Below are positions 54,173 through 62,570 of a stretch of DNA of 64,000 nucleotides, one piece after another (the stretch's first letter is position 1; each line of letters begins with the position of its first letter). The notes under the pieces are model-generated. The model had not been told where the DNA came from, ran no database searches, and saw only the letters and a program-made list of their open reading frames with translations. Made by a program: the position numbers and the translations under genes. The stretch comes from Sulfitobacter sp. (lineage in GTDB: Bacteria > Pseudomonadota > Alphaproteobacteria > Rhodobacterales > Rhodobacteraceae): positions 59,279 through 123,278 of the forward strand of contig JAFMGZ010000005.1 of the NCBI GenBank assembly GCA_017854855.1, read 5' to 3'.

Positions 54173-54907
54173 TTAAGAGATCCCTAGGCGATCCGCATTC
54201 TGAAAGGCCTCTTCGAGGGCGCGAAGCGTGTTCAAATCCCTGTCCTGCAGGATTTGATCATCCGGTGCGGCATCAGGTGCAAGCGCACGTAGGTCCGGCG
54301 GCATATGTCGCGCCTGGGCCGTGCGCACGATTTTCTTGATGTCAGAGACCGTGCGCTGGATCGTTCGGCAGGTCGCATTTAGTCGCGAGATCCTGTCTTC
54401 TTCAATCGGGGTAACGCGGGCCATTTGGGTGACCGCGCTAAAGGCGCTGCTGAGATTCTCAAGCTGCAAATCAGCAATGGACGCGTAATAGCGCAGGTCC
54501 TCAAAGGCGAGCCGGTCTTGCAAGAGCGGCTGCACATCGGGGACCTTTATCGCAGTTGCGATGACACGGTCATGCCCTTCGGGGCTGCGGGCATATTGCA
54601 AGGTATTGTCCCAATAGCTTTGGCTGTGGTCTTGGGAAAACAGGAATGTAAAACGGATTGGCCGTCGTGTTGTGACGCATTGGCTGTAATATTTCACCGT
54701 GTCCTTGGCCGCAGCGGCAGCGGCCAGTTTTACGATCGACTGCCCCACAATATTCTGGCGTGGCAGGCCAGACAGATCCTCAAACGCGCGGTTCAAGGTG
54801 GAAATCCGAAATTCATCAGCGGTTTCCTGACGTTCCACCAGGAACATGGGGACAGAAAACTGATCCAGCAGATTTTCCAACTGCGCGATGGACAACATGT
54901 TAAACAT
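54173..54907 (-). CDS. PAS-domain protein without recognisable output domain
   Basis: 244 residues, start supported by GAGG before the ATG. Residues about 5-115 look like a PAS domain (LDQFSVPMFLVERQE, AFEDLSGLPRQNIVGQSIVKL, RPIRFTFLFSQDH, DRVIATAIKVPD). The C-terminal 130 residues are predicted helical (LRYYASIADLQLENLSSAFSAV) and resemble a histidine-kinase dimerisation hairpin without the phospho-accepting histidine. There is no LOV cysteine motif. It is divergent from the Rieske oxygenase operon and may sense its substrate or redox state; that is inference. Confidence 0.7.
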   Translation of the reverse strand: MFNMLSIAQLENLLDQFSVPMFLVERQETADEFRISTLNRAFEDLSGLPRQNIVGQSIVKLAAAAAAKDTVKYYSQCVTTRRPIRFTFLFSQDHSQSYWDNTLQYARSPEGHDRVIATAIKVPDVQPLLQDRLAFEDLRYYASIADLQLENLSSAFSAVTQMARVTPIEEDRISRLNATCRTIQRTVSDIKKIVRTAQARHMPPDLRALAPDAAPDDQILQDRDLNTLRALEEAFQNADRLGIS

Positions 54908-54964
54908 AGCTTTTTCCTCAATTACGGGGAAAACTTAGGAAGTAATGGTAAACAAAGGTTTTCT

Positions 54965-55036
54965 ATGAAACAAAATTTTGCGATTGATCCAGAAGTTTTG
55001 ATCAATGGTCCGAAAGCGTCTGAGGAGGGCCGCTGA
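54965..55036 (+). CDS. Possible 23-residue leader peptide upstream of the Rieske gene
   Basis: An ATG at 54965 with AAAGG upstream opens a 23-codon frame (MKQNFAIDPEVLINGPKASEEGR). Its stop TGA directly abuts the next ATG, and the downstream gene's GAGGAGG Shine-Dalgarno sequence lies inside it. It could couple translation or act as a sensor peptide. It could also be chance; no homology evidence. Confidence 0.4.
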   Translation: MKQNFAIDPEVLINGPKASEEGR

Positions 55037-56080
55037 ATGTTCCTGAAGAATGCGTGGTATGTGGCTGCCTGGGGGCATGAGATCGCCCGCGATCTGAAGC
55101 AGGTAAAGCTGCTGGATGAAAAGATCTGCATGTACCGCACCCAAGATGGTGAGGTGATCGCGCTTGAGGATGCTTGCCCGCATCGCAAGCTGCCCCTCTC
55201 CATGGGGCGGATCAAGGGCGATACGGTCGAATGCGGGTATCACGGGCTGACGTTTGATTGTGCGGGTCAATGTGTCTGGGCCCCAGGCGGCGGGCGCATA
55301 CCGTCTGCGGCGCGGGTCCGGCCCTATCCTGTTCACGAAAAATACGGGTTGATCTGGATCTGGATGGGCAATGCCGCAATCGCGGATCCAGATGATATCA
55401 TTGAGATTGCGAACTTTGACGATCCCGCATGGGGGCTGAACACAGGGGCCGCGATGGACCTGAACTGCAATTATCTGTTCATGTGTGACAACCTTCTGGA
55501 TCCCACGCATGTCGCCTGGGTGCATCAAAGCTCTTTTGCTGCAGCGGCGACCAAGGATACGCCGTTGCGGGTGACCAAGACCGATACCGGGGTGATCGTG
55601 CACCGCTGGATGATGGATCACGAACCGGCCCCGTTTTACAAAAAGATTGTGGAATTTGACGGCAATTGTGACCGGTTGCAGCATTACGAGGTTCGCTATC
55701 CCGGTCATGCCCTGATCAAGGCGGTGTTCACGCCTGCGGGCACAGGTGGGCCGGATGGCCCTTTGCATGCACAGACATTTGTCATGGACAGCTATAATTT
55801 CATGACCCCGGTCAGTGAAAGTGAGACACGTTATTACTGGTTCCAGCTGCGCAACCTGCGGCCCAAGGACGAGGCGCTGTCTGCGATGATGTCGGAGGAT
55901 GTGCGCGCTGCCTTTGAAGAGGACCGCGCGGTGCTGGACCAGGTGCAGATCGGCATGTCGGGCAAAACCTCTGCGCATATTGACCTGAGTATTGATGCGG
56001 GGCCTTTGCGGTTTCGCCGACAGCTGGAAGCGATGATTGCCGAGGAAGCCATGGTCGATGCCAAAATGAATGGCAGCTGA
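55037..56080 (+). CDS. Rieske-type aromatic oxygenase, VanA-like
   Basis: 347 residues, the size of vanillate O-demethylase oxygenase subunits. The Rieske [2Fe-2S] ligands are Cys47-x-His49-x16-Cys66-x2-His69 (ACPHRKLPL, ECGYHGLTF). The mononuclear iron site is suggested by CDNLLDPTHVAWVHQ near 155-170. It should hydroxylate or demethylate an unknown aromatic or amine substrate. No ferredoxin reductase (VanB) follows; an aldehyde dehydrogenase and an SDR do, so it needs an electron source from elsewhere. Confidence 0.85.
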   Translation: MFLKNAWYVAAWGHEIARDLKQVKLLDEKICMYRTQDGEVIALEDACPHRKLPLSMGRIKGDTVECGYHGLTFDCAGQCVWAPGGGRIPSAARVRPYPVHEKYGLIWIWMGNAAIADPDDIIEIANFDDPAWGLNTGAAMDLNCNYLFMCDNLLDPTHVAWVHQSSFAAAATKDTPLRVTKTDTGVIVHRWMMDHEPAPFYKKIVEFDGNCDRLQHYEVRYPGHALIKAVFTPAGTGGPDGPLHAQTFVMDSYNFMTPVSESETRYYWFQLRNLRPKDEALSAMMSEDVRAAFEEDRAVLDQVQIGMSGKTSAHIDLSIDAGPLRFRRQLEAMIAEEAMVDAKMNGS

Positions 56081-56116
56081 AGTGCCGAAGGGTAAAATTA
56101 ACTGAAGGACGATTAG

Positions 56117-57571
56117 ATGACTGTAACACCGCTGGGTATTGATCCGTCTTGCTGCTTTATCAATGGTGCCTGGGTGCCGCCCGAGAACAGCGATGGCATT
56201 GCGCTGCGCAATCCGTCCGATGGCAGCACATTATGCCATATCGCCAAAGGATCAGCCGCAGATATCGACCGCGCGGTTGCGGCAGCACAGGGTGCGCTGA
56301 ACGGCGATTGGGGCAAGCTGGCCAATTTTGAACGCGGTCGCATCCTGTACAAGATCGGCACATTGGTGCTGGAGAACATTGAAGAGCTGGCCCGGCTGGA
56401 GGCGCTGGACGTTGGCAAGCCGCTCAAGCAGGCGCGGGCCGATGTGGTGGCGCTGGCGCGGTACATGGAATTTTATGCAGGGGCCGCCGACAAGATCCAC
56501 GGCACGACGATCCCCTATCTGGATGGGTATACTGTCTATTCACTGCGCGAGCCGCATGGGGTGACCGGACATATTGTTCCATGGAACTACCCGATGCAGA
56601 TCATCGGCCGCTCTGTTGGGGCGGCTTTGGCGATGGGGAATGCGGCTGTCTTGAAACCCGCAGAAGAGGCTTGCCTGACCGCGCTTGCCTTTGTCGAACT
56701 GGCCCATCGGGCGGGCCTGCCTGCGGGTGCCCTGAACGTGGTGCCCGGTTTGGGCACCGAGGCCGGCGCCGCCTTGACGGCGCATTCGGGCGTGCATCAC
56801 ATCTCTTTCACGGGGTCTGTCGGTGTGGGCAAACTGATCCAGCAATCCGCGGCGGCGAATGTTGTTCCCGTGACACTGGAGTTGGGCGGCAAATCCCCGC
56901 AATTGGTGTTTGAGGATGCCGATATTGATGCGGCTCTGCCGTTCCTGACAAATGCAGGCATACAGAACGCGGGCCAGACCTGTTCAGCCTCTTCGCGTAT
57001 CCTTGTCCATCGGTCGCGCTATGACGAAGTGGTGGCGGGCATGGCGGCGCGCTATGGCGCGCTGCGCGCGGGGCCTGCGTTGGACGATCTGGATGTGGGG
57101 CCTGTGGTCTCTGCCCGGCAGCGCGACATCGTTGAGGGGTTCATCGCCAAGGGGGCCGACCTGGAGATCGCGGCCAGGGGCCAGGTGGTTGCGGATGCAC
57201 CCAGCGGCGGGGCCTATGTGGCACCGACCCTTTTTGCCGGGGTAGCGCCCGATCACCTGTTGGCCCAGGATGAGATTTTCGGACCTGTGCAGGTGGTCAT
57301 CCCCTTTGACACCGAGGAAGAAGCGGTCAGCATCGCCAATGGCACGGCCTATGGTCTGGTCGCCTCCATCTGGTCGCGGGACGGCGCGCGCCAGATGCGG
57401 CTGGCCAAACGGCTGCGGGCGGGTCAGGTCTTTTTGAACAACTACGGGGCTGGCGGCGGTGTGGAACTGCCCTTTGGCGGGACCGGCCTGTCTGGTCATG
57501 GTCGTGAAAAAGGGTTTGAGGCGCTGTATGGCTTTTCAACACTGAAAACTGTCGCAGCATTGCATGGATAG
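56117..57571 (+). CDS. NAD(P)-dependent aldehyde dehydrogenase
   Basis: 484 residues. Standard ALDH signature: PWNYPMQIIGRSVGAALAMGNAAVLKPAEEA, LELGGKSPQLVFEDADIDAA with the general-base glutamate, and catalytic Cys289 in GQTCSASS. The closest general resemblance is to betaine- or aminoaldehyde-type enzymes. It probably oxidises an aldehyde released by the preceding Rieske oxygenase (formaldehyde or an aromatic aldehyde). AAGGA precedes the ATG, 36 bases after the oxygenase. Confidence 0.88.
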   Translation: MTVTPLGIDPSCCFINGAWVPPENSDGIALRNPSDGSTLCHIAKGSAADIDRAVAAAQGALNGDWGKLANFERGRILYKIGTLVLENIEELARLEALDVGKPLKQARADVVALARYMEFYAGAADKIHGTTIPYLDGYTVYSLREPHGVTGHIVPWNYPMQIIGRSVGAALAMGNAAVLKPAEEACLTALAFVELAHRAGLPAGALNVVPGLGTEAGAALTAHSGVHHISFTGSVGVGKLIQQSAAANVVPVTLELGGKSPQLVFEDADIDAALPFLTNAGIQNAGQTCSASSRILVHRSRYDEVVAGMAARYGALRAGPALDDLDVGPVVSARQRDIVEGFIAKGADLEIAARGQVVADAPSGGAYVAPTLFAGVAPDHLLAQDEIFGPVQVVIPFDTEEEAVSIANGTAYGLVASIWSRDGARQMRLAKRLRAGQVFLNNYGAGGGVELPFGGTGLSGHGREKGFEALYGFSTLKTVAALHG

Positions 57572-57580
57572 GACAAAGAC

Positions 57581-58327
57581 ATGAGATTGAACGGAAAAGC
57601 AGCAATCGTTACCGGCGGAGCATCGGGTTTTGGGGCCGGCATCGTCGCCAAGTTCGTGGCGGAAGGGGCAAAGGTGCTGATCGCTGACCTGAACCTTGAG
57701 ATGGCCGATGCGCTGGCCGCCGAACTGGGCGATACGGTCAAGACGATCCAGACCGACATCACGCAGGCCAACGCCGTGCAGGCCATGACGCAAGCGGCAA
57801 TCGCGCATTTCGGCAAGATCGACATCCTGGTGAACAACGCCGGGACAACCCACATGCCAGCCGCGATGGAAGACGTGTCGGAAGAGGATTTTGACAAGGT
57901 ATTTGCCGTCAACGCAAAGTCCATCTATCTGACTTCCAAAGCGATTGTGCCCCTGATGAAGGCGCAGAAATCGGGTGCAATCCTGAATATATCGTCCACC
58001 GCAGCGCTCAGCCCGCGCCCCCGGCTAAGTTGGTATAACGCGTCCAAAGGCTGGCTGAACACGGCGACGAAATCCATGGCTGTTGAACTGGCCCCGCAGG
58101 GTGTGCGGGTGAACGCGCTGAACCCGGTTGCGGGCGAGACGCCATTGCTCAAGATGTTCATGGGCGAGGATACCCCCGAGATGCGGGCGAAATTCCTGTC
58201 CACCATTCCGATTGGTCGTTTTTCCACACCTGAGGATATGGGCAATGCCGCCTGCTACCTGTGTTCGGACGAGGCCAGCATGGTCACGGGCGTCTGTATG
58301 GAAGTGGACGGCGGGCGCTGTATCTGA
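57581..58327 (+). CDS. Short-chain dehydrogenase/reductase
   Basis: 248 residues. NAD(P) site TGGASGFGAGIVAKF, NNAG in ILVNNAGTTHMPA, catalytic Ser in ISSTAA, Tyr152 and Lys156 in WYNASKGWLN. The acidic residue after the first strand (IADLN) suggests NAD preference. It begins ten bases after the aldehyde dehydrogenase and ends just before a regulatory repeat, so it closes the three-gene operon. Its substrate is unknown; glucose 1-dehydrogenase- or 3-oxoacyl reductase-like enzymes share this form. Confidence 0.88.
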   Translation: MRLNGKAAIVTGGASGFGAGIVAKFVAEGAKVLIADLNLEMADALAAELGDTVKTIQTDITQANAVQAMTQAAIAHFGKIDILVNNAGTTHMPAAMEDVSEEDFDKVFAVNAKSIYLTSKAIVPLMKAQKSGAILNISSTAALSPRPRLSWYNASKGWLNTATKSMAVELAPQGVRVNALNPVAGETPLLKMFMGEDTPEMRAKFLSTIPIGRFSTPEDMGNAACYLCSDEASMVTGVCMEVDGGRCI

Positions 58328-58331
58328 GGAT

Positions 58332-58348
58332 CGTAAGGTTACCGTAAG
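58332..58348 (+). promoter_or_regulatory. Direct repeat CGTAAG-N5-CGTAAG, likely OmpR-family operator
   Basis: Two identical hexamers 11 bases apart, 47 bases before the eptA start. OmpR-family regulators bind such half-site pairs on one face of the helix (the PmrA box is CTTAAG-N5-CTTAAG-like). The operon it precedes encodes such a regulator. Confidence 0.65.
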
Positions 58349-58394
58349 CTTGGGGTGATCAATCGCGCTGAAACAACAGCGCAGAACATACCCA

Positions 58395-60059
58395 ATGACC
58401 ACAAAACCATTCGGCAGCCAGCGCTGCGCAGAAATGCGCAGCGCGCTGCATCTTTCGCCGATTGCTTTGAAATCCCTGACCATCGGTTTCATTTTCCTAA
58501 CCTATAACGCGACCTTCTGGTCCCATGCGGCTGAGATATTTTCCGGTCATCTCTTGTCGCTTGGGGGATTTGTGGCAGCAGTGTTTTTCCTGATGCTGGG
58601 GGCCTTCAGTTTTTTCGCTTTTCCCTATGTGGTGAAACCTTTCTTGGTCTTTATTGTCCTGCTCAGTTCCGTCACCTCCTATTACATGGACAATCTGGGG
58701 GTGATCATTGACCGTGATATGATCCAGAATGTGATGGTAACGACAGTCACCGAATCCAAGCATCTGATTACATTTGGTTTTGTGACCCATGTCCTGATCT
58801 ATGGGGTGCTGCCAGCGATCTTGATCCTATGTGTCACGATCAAGCCCCAAGGGCGGATCAGAATGGTCCTGACCCCCTTTGCTTCGGTCTTGCTCAGCTT
58901 TGGCCTTGCTGCGGGTTTTCTGATGACCGACCTCAAATCCTATGCGTCGATCCTGCGCGAACGCAAAGACCTGATGAGCAGCTTTCAACCCGGTGCGCCG
59001 CTGGTTGGTGCCATCCGATATGCGCGCATGATCTCAACCTCATCGCATGTTGCGGTCGCGGCGATTGGCGAGGATGCAGTCAAGGGACCTGCCTATGCAA
59101 GGCAGGACAAACCCGTGCTGACCATCGTCGTCGCCGGCGAGACGGCGCGGACGCAGAATTTCAGCCTGAATGGATACGAGATAGACACCAACCCCAGACT
59201 GGCCGAAATGCCCGTGATCAGTTTTCGCGATGTCAGCTCTTGCGGGACTGCGACGGCGGTTTCCTTGCCCTGCATGTTCTCGCGCTTTGGGCGTGAAGAA
59301 TACTCTTATGATAAAAGCATCTCGCATCAGAACGTGCTGGACGTGCTTACCCACGCTGGGGTGCATGTGGAATGGTGGGACAACAACACCGGCCACAAAG
59401 GGATAGCTGACCGGATACAGACGCAATCCTTTACCCACCGCAAGAACGATATTTTCTGTGCTGCTGGTGAATGTATGGACGGTATCTTTATGGAGGCCTT
59501 GCAGGAATATGCAGCGGGGATCACCCGGGATACGGTGCTGGTGCTGCACCAGATCGGCAGCCATGGGCCAACTTATTATCTGCGCTACCCTTCTGAATTT
59601 GAACGTTTCACACCGGCCTGTCGCACGGCCGAGTTCAAGAATTGCACGACACAAGAGATCGTGAATGCCTATGACAATACCATTGCCTATACGGATGAAA
59701 TCCTTGCGCAGACCATCGAAATGCTGACCGCCCAAAAGCATCTGACCACAGCGCTGTTATATGTGTCCGATCACGGGGAATCGCTGGGCGAGGGGGGGAT
59801 CTACCTGCATGGCGCGCCCTATTTCATGGCACCTGAGGATCAAACAAAGGTGCCGATGATCCTTTGGATGTCCAAAGGGTTTCAAGCCAGGTTCGGGCAC
59901 AACACAGATTGTCTGGCAGACAAGGCCGATGTTGCGCTGTCGCATGACAACCTGTTCCATTCCTTGTTGGGGATGCTTGATATAGAAACCGGCGAACGTG
60001 ACCCAGGATTGGATATTTTCGCATCATGCAGAGCGGCAGCACAGGAAGCCCAGGGATGA
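58395..60059 (+). CDS. eptA: Lipid A phosphoethanolamine transferase, EptA family
   Basis: 554 residues. Five N-terminal membrane helices (about 20-190), then a periplasmic sulfatase-fold domain. EptA landmarks: GETARTQNFSLNGY, nucleophile Thr285 in SCGTATAVSLPCMFS, HQIGSHGPTYYLRYP, and SDHGESLGEGGIYLHGAPY. It moves phosphoethanolamine from phosphatidylethanolamine to lipid A, lowering surface charge and leaving diacylglycerol. No clear Shine-Dalgarno sequence precedes the ATG, so the start may be elsewhere (a second ATG at 58434). Confidence 0.9.
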   Translation: MTTKPFGSQRCAEMRSALHLSPIALKSLTIGFIFLTYNATFWSHAAEIFSGHLLSLGGFVAAVFFLMLGAFSFFAFPYVVKPFLVFIVLLSSVTSYYMDNLGVIIDRDMIQNVMVTTVTESKHLITFGFVTHVLIYGVLPAILILCVTIKPQGRIRMVLTPFASVLLSFGLAAGFLMTDLKSYASILRERKDLMSSFQPGAPLVGAIRYARMISTSSHVAVAAIGEDAVKGPAYARQDKPVLTIVVAGETARTQNFSLNGYEIDTNPRLAEMPVISFRDVSSCGTATAVSLPCMFSRFGREEYSYDKSISHQNVLDVLTHAGVHVEWWDNNTGHKGIADRIQTQSFTHRKNDIFCAAGECMDGIFMEALQEYAAGITRDTVLVLHQIGSHGPTYYLRYPSEFERFTPACRTAEFKNCTTQEIVNAYDNTIAYTDEILAQTIEMLTAQKHLTTALLYVSDHGESLGEGGIYLHGAPYFMAPEDQTKVPMILWMSKGFQARFGHNTDCLADKADVALSHDNLFHSLLGMLDIETGERDPGLDIFASCRAAAQEAQG

Positions 60060-60466
60060 ACACGCAAGAGCCCCCAATCTCAGTACCACGGTCGAAACCG
60101 GAACGTATCACCGGAATTGCCCATGTTTTTGCCGCAGCGGGCTATTCTATCGGGGGTTTGCGCAGGCTCTGGCAGGAGACGGCGTTCCGGCATATCATCT
60201 TGTTGCTGATATTCGGCTTTGGCGTCCTTGCCATCGCGGGGGCCGGATTTTTCGACTACTGTCTTTTGTTGATCCTGTTCTTCTGCCTTGTCGCTGTCGA
60301 AGCCCTGAATACAGCCATTGAATGTCTTGTTGACCATTTGGCCCCACAATGGGAGGAATTCGCCCGCGACGCCAAAGATCTGGGGTCGCTTGCAACCATG
60401 TGTCTGCTCTGTGCAAATGGTGTCTTCCTTGGTGCGGTTGTTGTCCGCTCCTTCGTTTTGTCGTGA
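60056..60466 (+). CDS. dgkA: Diacylglycerol kinase
   Basis: The ATG at 60056 overlaps the eptA stop (ATGA), giving 136 residues. Three membrane helices and the DgkA signature [32 protein letters not shown] are visible. It phosphorylates diacylglycerol to phosphatidic acid. EptA creates diacylglycerol from phosphatidylethanolamine, so dgkA directly behind eptA closes the lipid cycle. The N-terminal 25 residues are a cytoplasmic lead-in. Confidence 0.92.
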   Translation: MNTQEPPISVPRSKPERITGIAHVFAAAGYSIGGLRRLWQETAFRHIILLLIFGFGVLAIAGAGFFDYCLLLILFFCLVAVEALNTAIECLVDHLAPQWEEFARDAKDLGSLATMCLLCANGVFLGAVVVRSFVLS

Positions 60467-60476
60467 AAGAAAAATT

Positions 60477-61169
60477 ATGAATATGCTCAAGATCGTGGCC
60501 GTTCCGATGCACAAGGAAGGGCGGAAATTCGTGGCAACCTTTGCCGTGATCACTTTGGTCCTAGCGTTGATTTGGGAACCTTTGTTCTGGATCGGCGTGG
60601 GGCTTACGATCTGGTGCTACTATTTCTTTCGCGATCCGGTGCGGGTTGTCCCACAGCAGCAGGGGCTGGTTCTGTCGCCTGCGGATGGTGTTGTGTCCTT
60701 GATCGAACAGGTGGTGCCGTCCCGGGACCTTGGGCTTGGCGATGATCCTTTGACGCGCGTGTCTGTCTTCATGAATGTATTCAACTGCCACGTGAACCGT
60801 GCGCCGATCGCCGGGCGTGTGATGCAAGTGGTCTATCACCACGGCAAGTTTCTGAATGCATCGCTGGACAAGGCAAGCGAGCATAACGAACGCAATAGTG
60901 TGACCATTGAAACCCCCCAAGGGGTGCGGATCGGTGTTGTACAGATTGCCGGTCTGGTGGCGCGCCGCATCGTTTGTTTCGTGCAGGAAGGCGACACTTT
61001 GGATATCGGGCACCGTTTTGGCCTGATCCGTTTTGGCAGCCGTCTGGACATCTACCTGCCCAAGGGGGTCACGCCGCTGGTGTCAGTGGGGCAAACGGCC
61101 GTTGCGGGTGAAACCGTGCTGGCCGATTTGGCGAATCCAGACCAGCAGCGCCCCGGTATAGCCGTATGA
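60477..61169 (+). CDS. psd: Phosphatidylserine decarboxylase proenzyme
   Basis: Start placed at 60477, ten bases after dgkA; 230 residues. A membrane segment ([30 protein letters not shown]) leads to the decarboxylase domain ([32 protein letters not shown]). The autocleavage site is Gly187-Ser188 in [11 protein letters not shown], where the serine becomes the pyruvoyl cofactor. It makes phosphatidylethanolamine, the EptA donor. It overlaps pssA by four bases. Confidence 0.94.
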   Translation: MNMLKIVAVPMHKEGRKFVATFAVITLVLALIWEPLFWIGVGLTIWCYYFFRDPVRVVPQQQGLVLSPADGVVSLIEQVVPSRDLGLGDDPLTRVSVFMNVFNCHVNRAPIAGRVMQVVYHHGKFLNASLDKASEHNERNSVTIETPQGVRIGVVQIAGLVARRIVCFVQEGDTLDIGHRFGLIRFGSRLDIYLPKGVTPLVSVGQTAVAGETVLADLANPDQQRPGIAV

Positions 61170-61933
61170 CCGCATCGCCCAAGATCAAGCTGCGCCATAT
61201 CGTACCCAGCATGGTGACGGTTTTTGCCCTCTGTGCCGGGATGACATCTGTGCGCATGAGCCTTGAAGGCAAGCTTGAGATCGGGCTTTATTTCATCTTG
61301 CTGGCCGTGTTCCTGGATGCAGCGGATGGCAAGCTGGCCCGGTTCCTCGACACCGCCAGCCCGTTCGGGGCTGAATTGGATACGCTTGCGGATTTCTTCA
61401 ACTTTGGCATCGCGCCGGGCGTGCTGTTGTTCAACACGCTTTATATCGGGACGGAGCATGCGAATTTGGGGTGGTTGGCCTCTTTGGTTCTGGCGGTCTG
61501 TTGTGCCTTGCGGTTGGCGCGGTTCAACCTGTCGGGCAAGACCAAGGATGTGACGCTGTCCAAGGATGCCTTTTTTGTCGGCGTCCCGGCCCCGGCGCTG
61601 GCCTGTCTTGCCTTGATGCCGGTCTTTATGCACCTGCACGGCTGGCAAAACACGGATTGGCCGGTCCTGCGGGCCATCTATATCATCGGTGTCGGGTTCC
61701 TTGCGGTCAGCACATTGCCGACCTTTTCGATCAAACATGCCACGATCAAGCGAAGCCAGCTGCCGATGGTCCTGATCGCCTCTGTGGTGCTGGTGGTCTG
61801 TCTGATGGTCTATCCCTGGCCCACTTTGATGGTGGCAAACTGCATCTATCTTGCCTCATTGCCGTTTTCCTACCTGTCACAGACGAAACAGACCAAGGCC
61901 CTTCGGAACAAAGATGCGCATTCTGCTCATTGA
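61166..61933 (+). CDS. pssA: CDP-diacylglycerol--serine O-phosphatidyltransferase
   Basis: 255 residues with about eight membrane segments. The CDP-alcohol phosphotransferase motif is complete: [27 protein letters not shown]. It makes phosphatidylserine, which Psd then decarboxylates. The psd-pssA pair is common, but finding it between dgkA and a two-component system is less usual. The stop lies 20 bases inside the response-regulator gene. Confidence 0.95.
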   Translation: MTASPKIKLRHIVPSMVTVFALCAGMTSVRMSLEGKLEIGLYFILLAVFLDAADGKLARFLDTASPFGAELDTLADFFNFGIAPGVLLFNTLYIGTEHANLGWLASLVLAVCCALRLARFNLSGKTKDVTLSKDAFFVGVPAPALACLALMPVFMHLHGWQNTDWPVLRAIYIIGVGFLAVSTLPTFSIKHATIKRSQLPMVLIASVVLVVCLMVYPWPTLMVANCIYLASLPFSYLSQTKQTKALRNKDAHSAH

Positions 61934-62570
61934 AGACGAGGCGGCCCTTGCCGGGCCGATGATGGAACACCTTGAGGTGGATCATCACCTTGTCGAATGG
62001 TTCAGCACCCTGGACGAGGCCGAAAGCGCTGTGCGCACGTCGGACTATGATGTCGTGCTGCTGGACCTTCAATTGCCGGATGGGGATGGGCTTGGCTTTC
62101 TCAAATCCTTGCGGGACCGGCGGATCAATACACCGGTCATCATCCTGACCGCACGGGACAAGGTTTCTGATCGCATTGCTGGTCTGAACCTGGGTGCCGA
62201 TGACTATGTGATCAAGCCCTTTGATCTGGATGAGGTCAAGGCGCGCATCCATACGGTATGTCGGCGCAGCGCTGATCAAAGGGCCGAAACCATAATCATC
62301 GGTGACCTCAACATCTCTCTGGCCGATCATATCGTCTTGCAGGCGGGCCATCCCATCCGCCTGACTACCAAGGAGTGGCGGGTTCTGGAAACATTGGTGC
62401 GCCGGAAGTCCAAGATCGTGCTCAAGGAAAGCCTTGAAGCCGCGCTTTATGGCTTCGGCGAGGAGATCGAAAGCAATGCGCTGGAGGCCCATATCAGCAG
62501 GCTGAGGTCAAAACTGGGCAAAGACCTGATCATCACGCACCGTGGGCTGGGCTACGGGATTGCCGGATGA
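61914..62570 (+). CDS. OmpR-family response regulator
   Basis: Start placed at 61914 ([12 protein letters not shown]), giving 218 residues. Receiver domain with phospho-acceptor Asp51 (VVLLDLQLPDGDG), conserved Thr (IILTARD) and Lys (DDYVIKPFD). The DNA-binding winged helix is at about 125-218 (LTTKEWRVLETLVRRKSKIVLKESLEAALYG, EAHISRLRSKLG). It is the likely binder of the repeat before eptA. It overlaps pssA by 20 bases and the kinase gene by four. Confidence 0.93.
   Translation: MRILLIEDEAALAGPMMEHLEVDHHLVEWFSTLDEAESAVRTSDYDVVLLDLQLPDGDGLGFLKSLRDRRINTPVIILTARDKVSDRIAGLNLGADDYVIKPFDLDEVKARIHTVCRRSADQRAETIIIGDLNISLADHIVLQAGHPIRLTTKEWRVLETLVRRKSKIVLKESLEAALYGFGEEIESNALEAHISRLRSKLGKDLIITHRGLGYGIAG

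Noticed and set aside
54173-54907. LOV photoreceptor
   Set aside because: The PAS domain lacks the cysteine-bearing NCRFLQ-type flavin motif.
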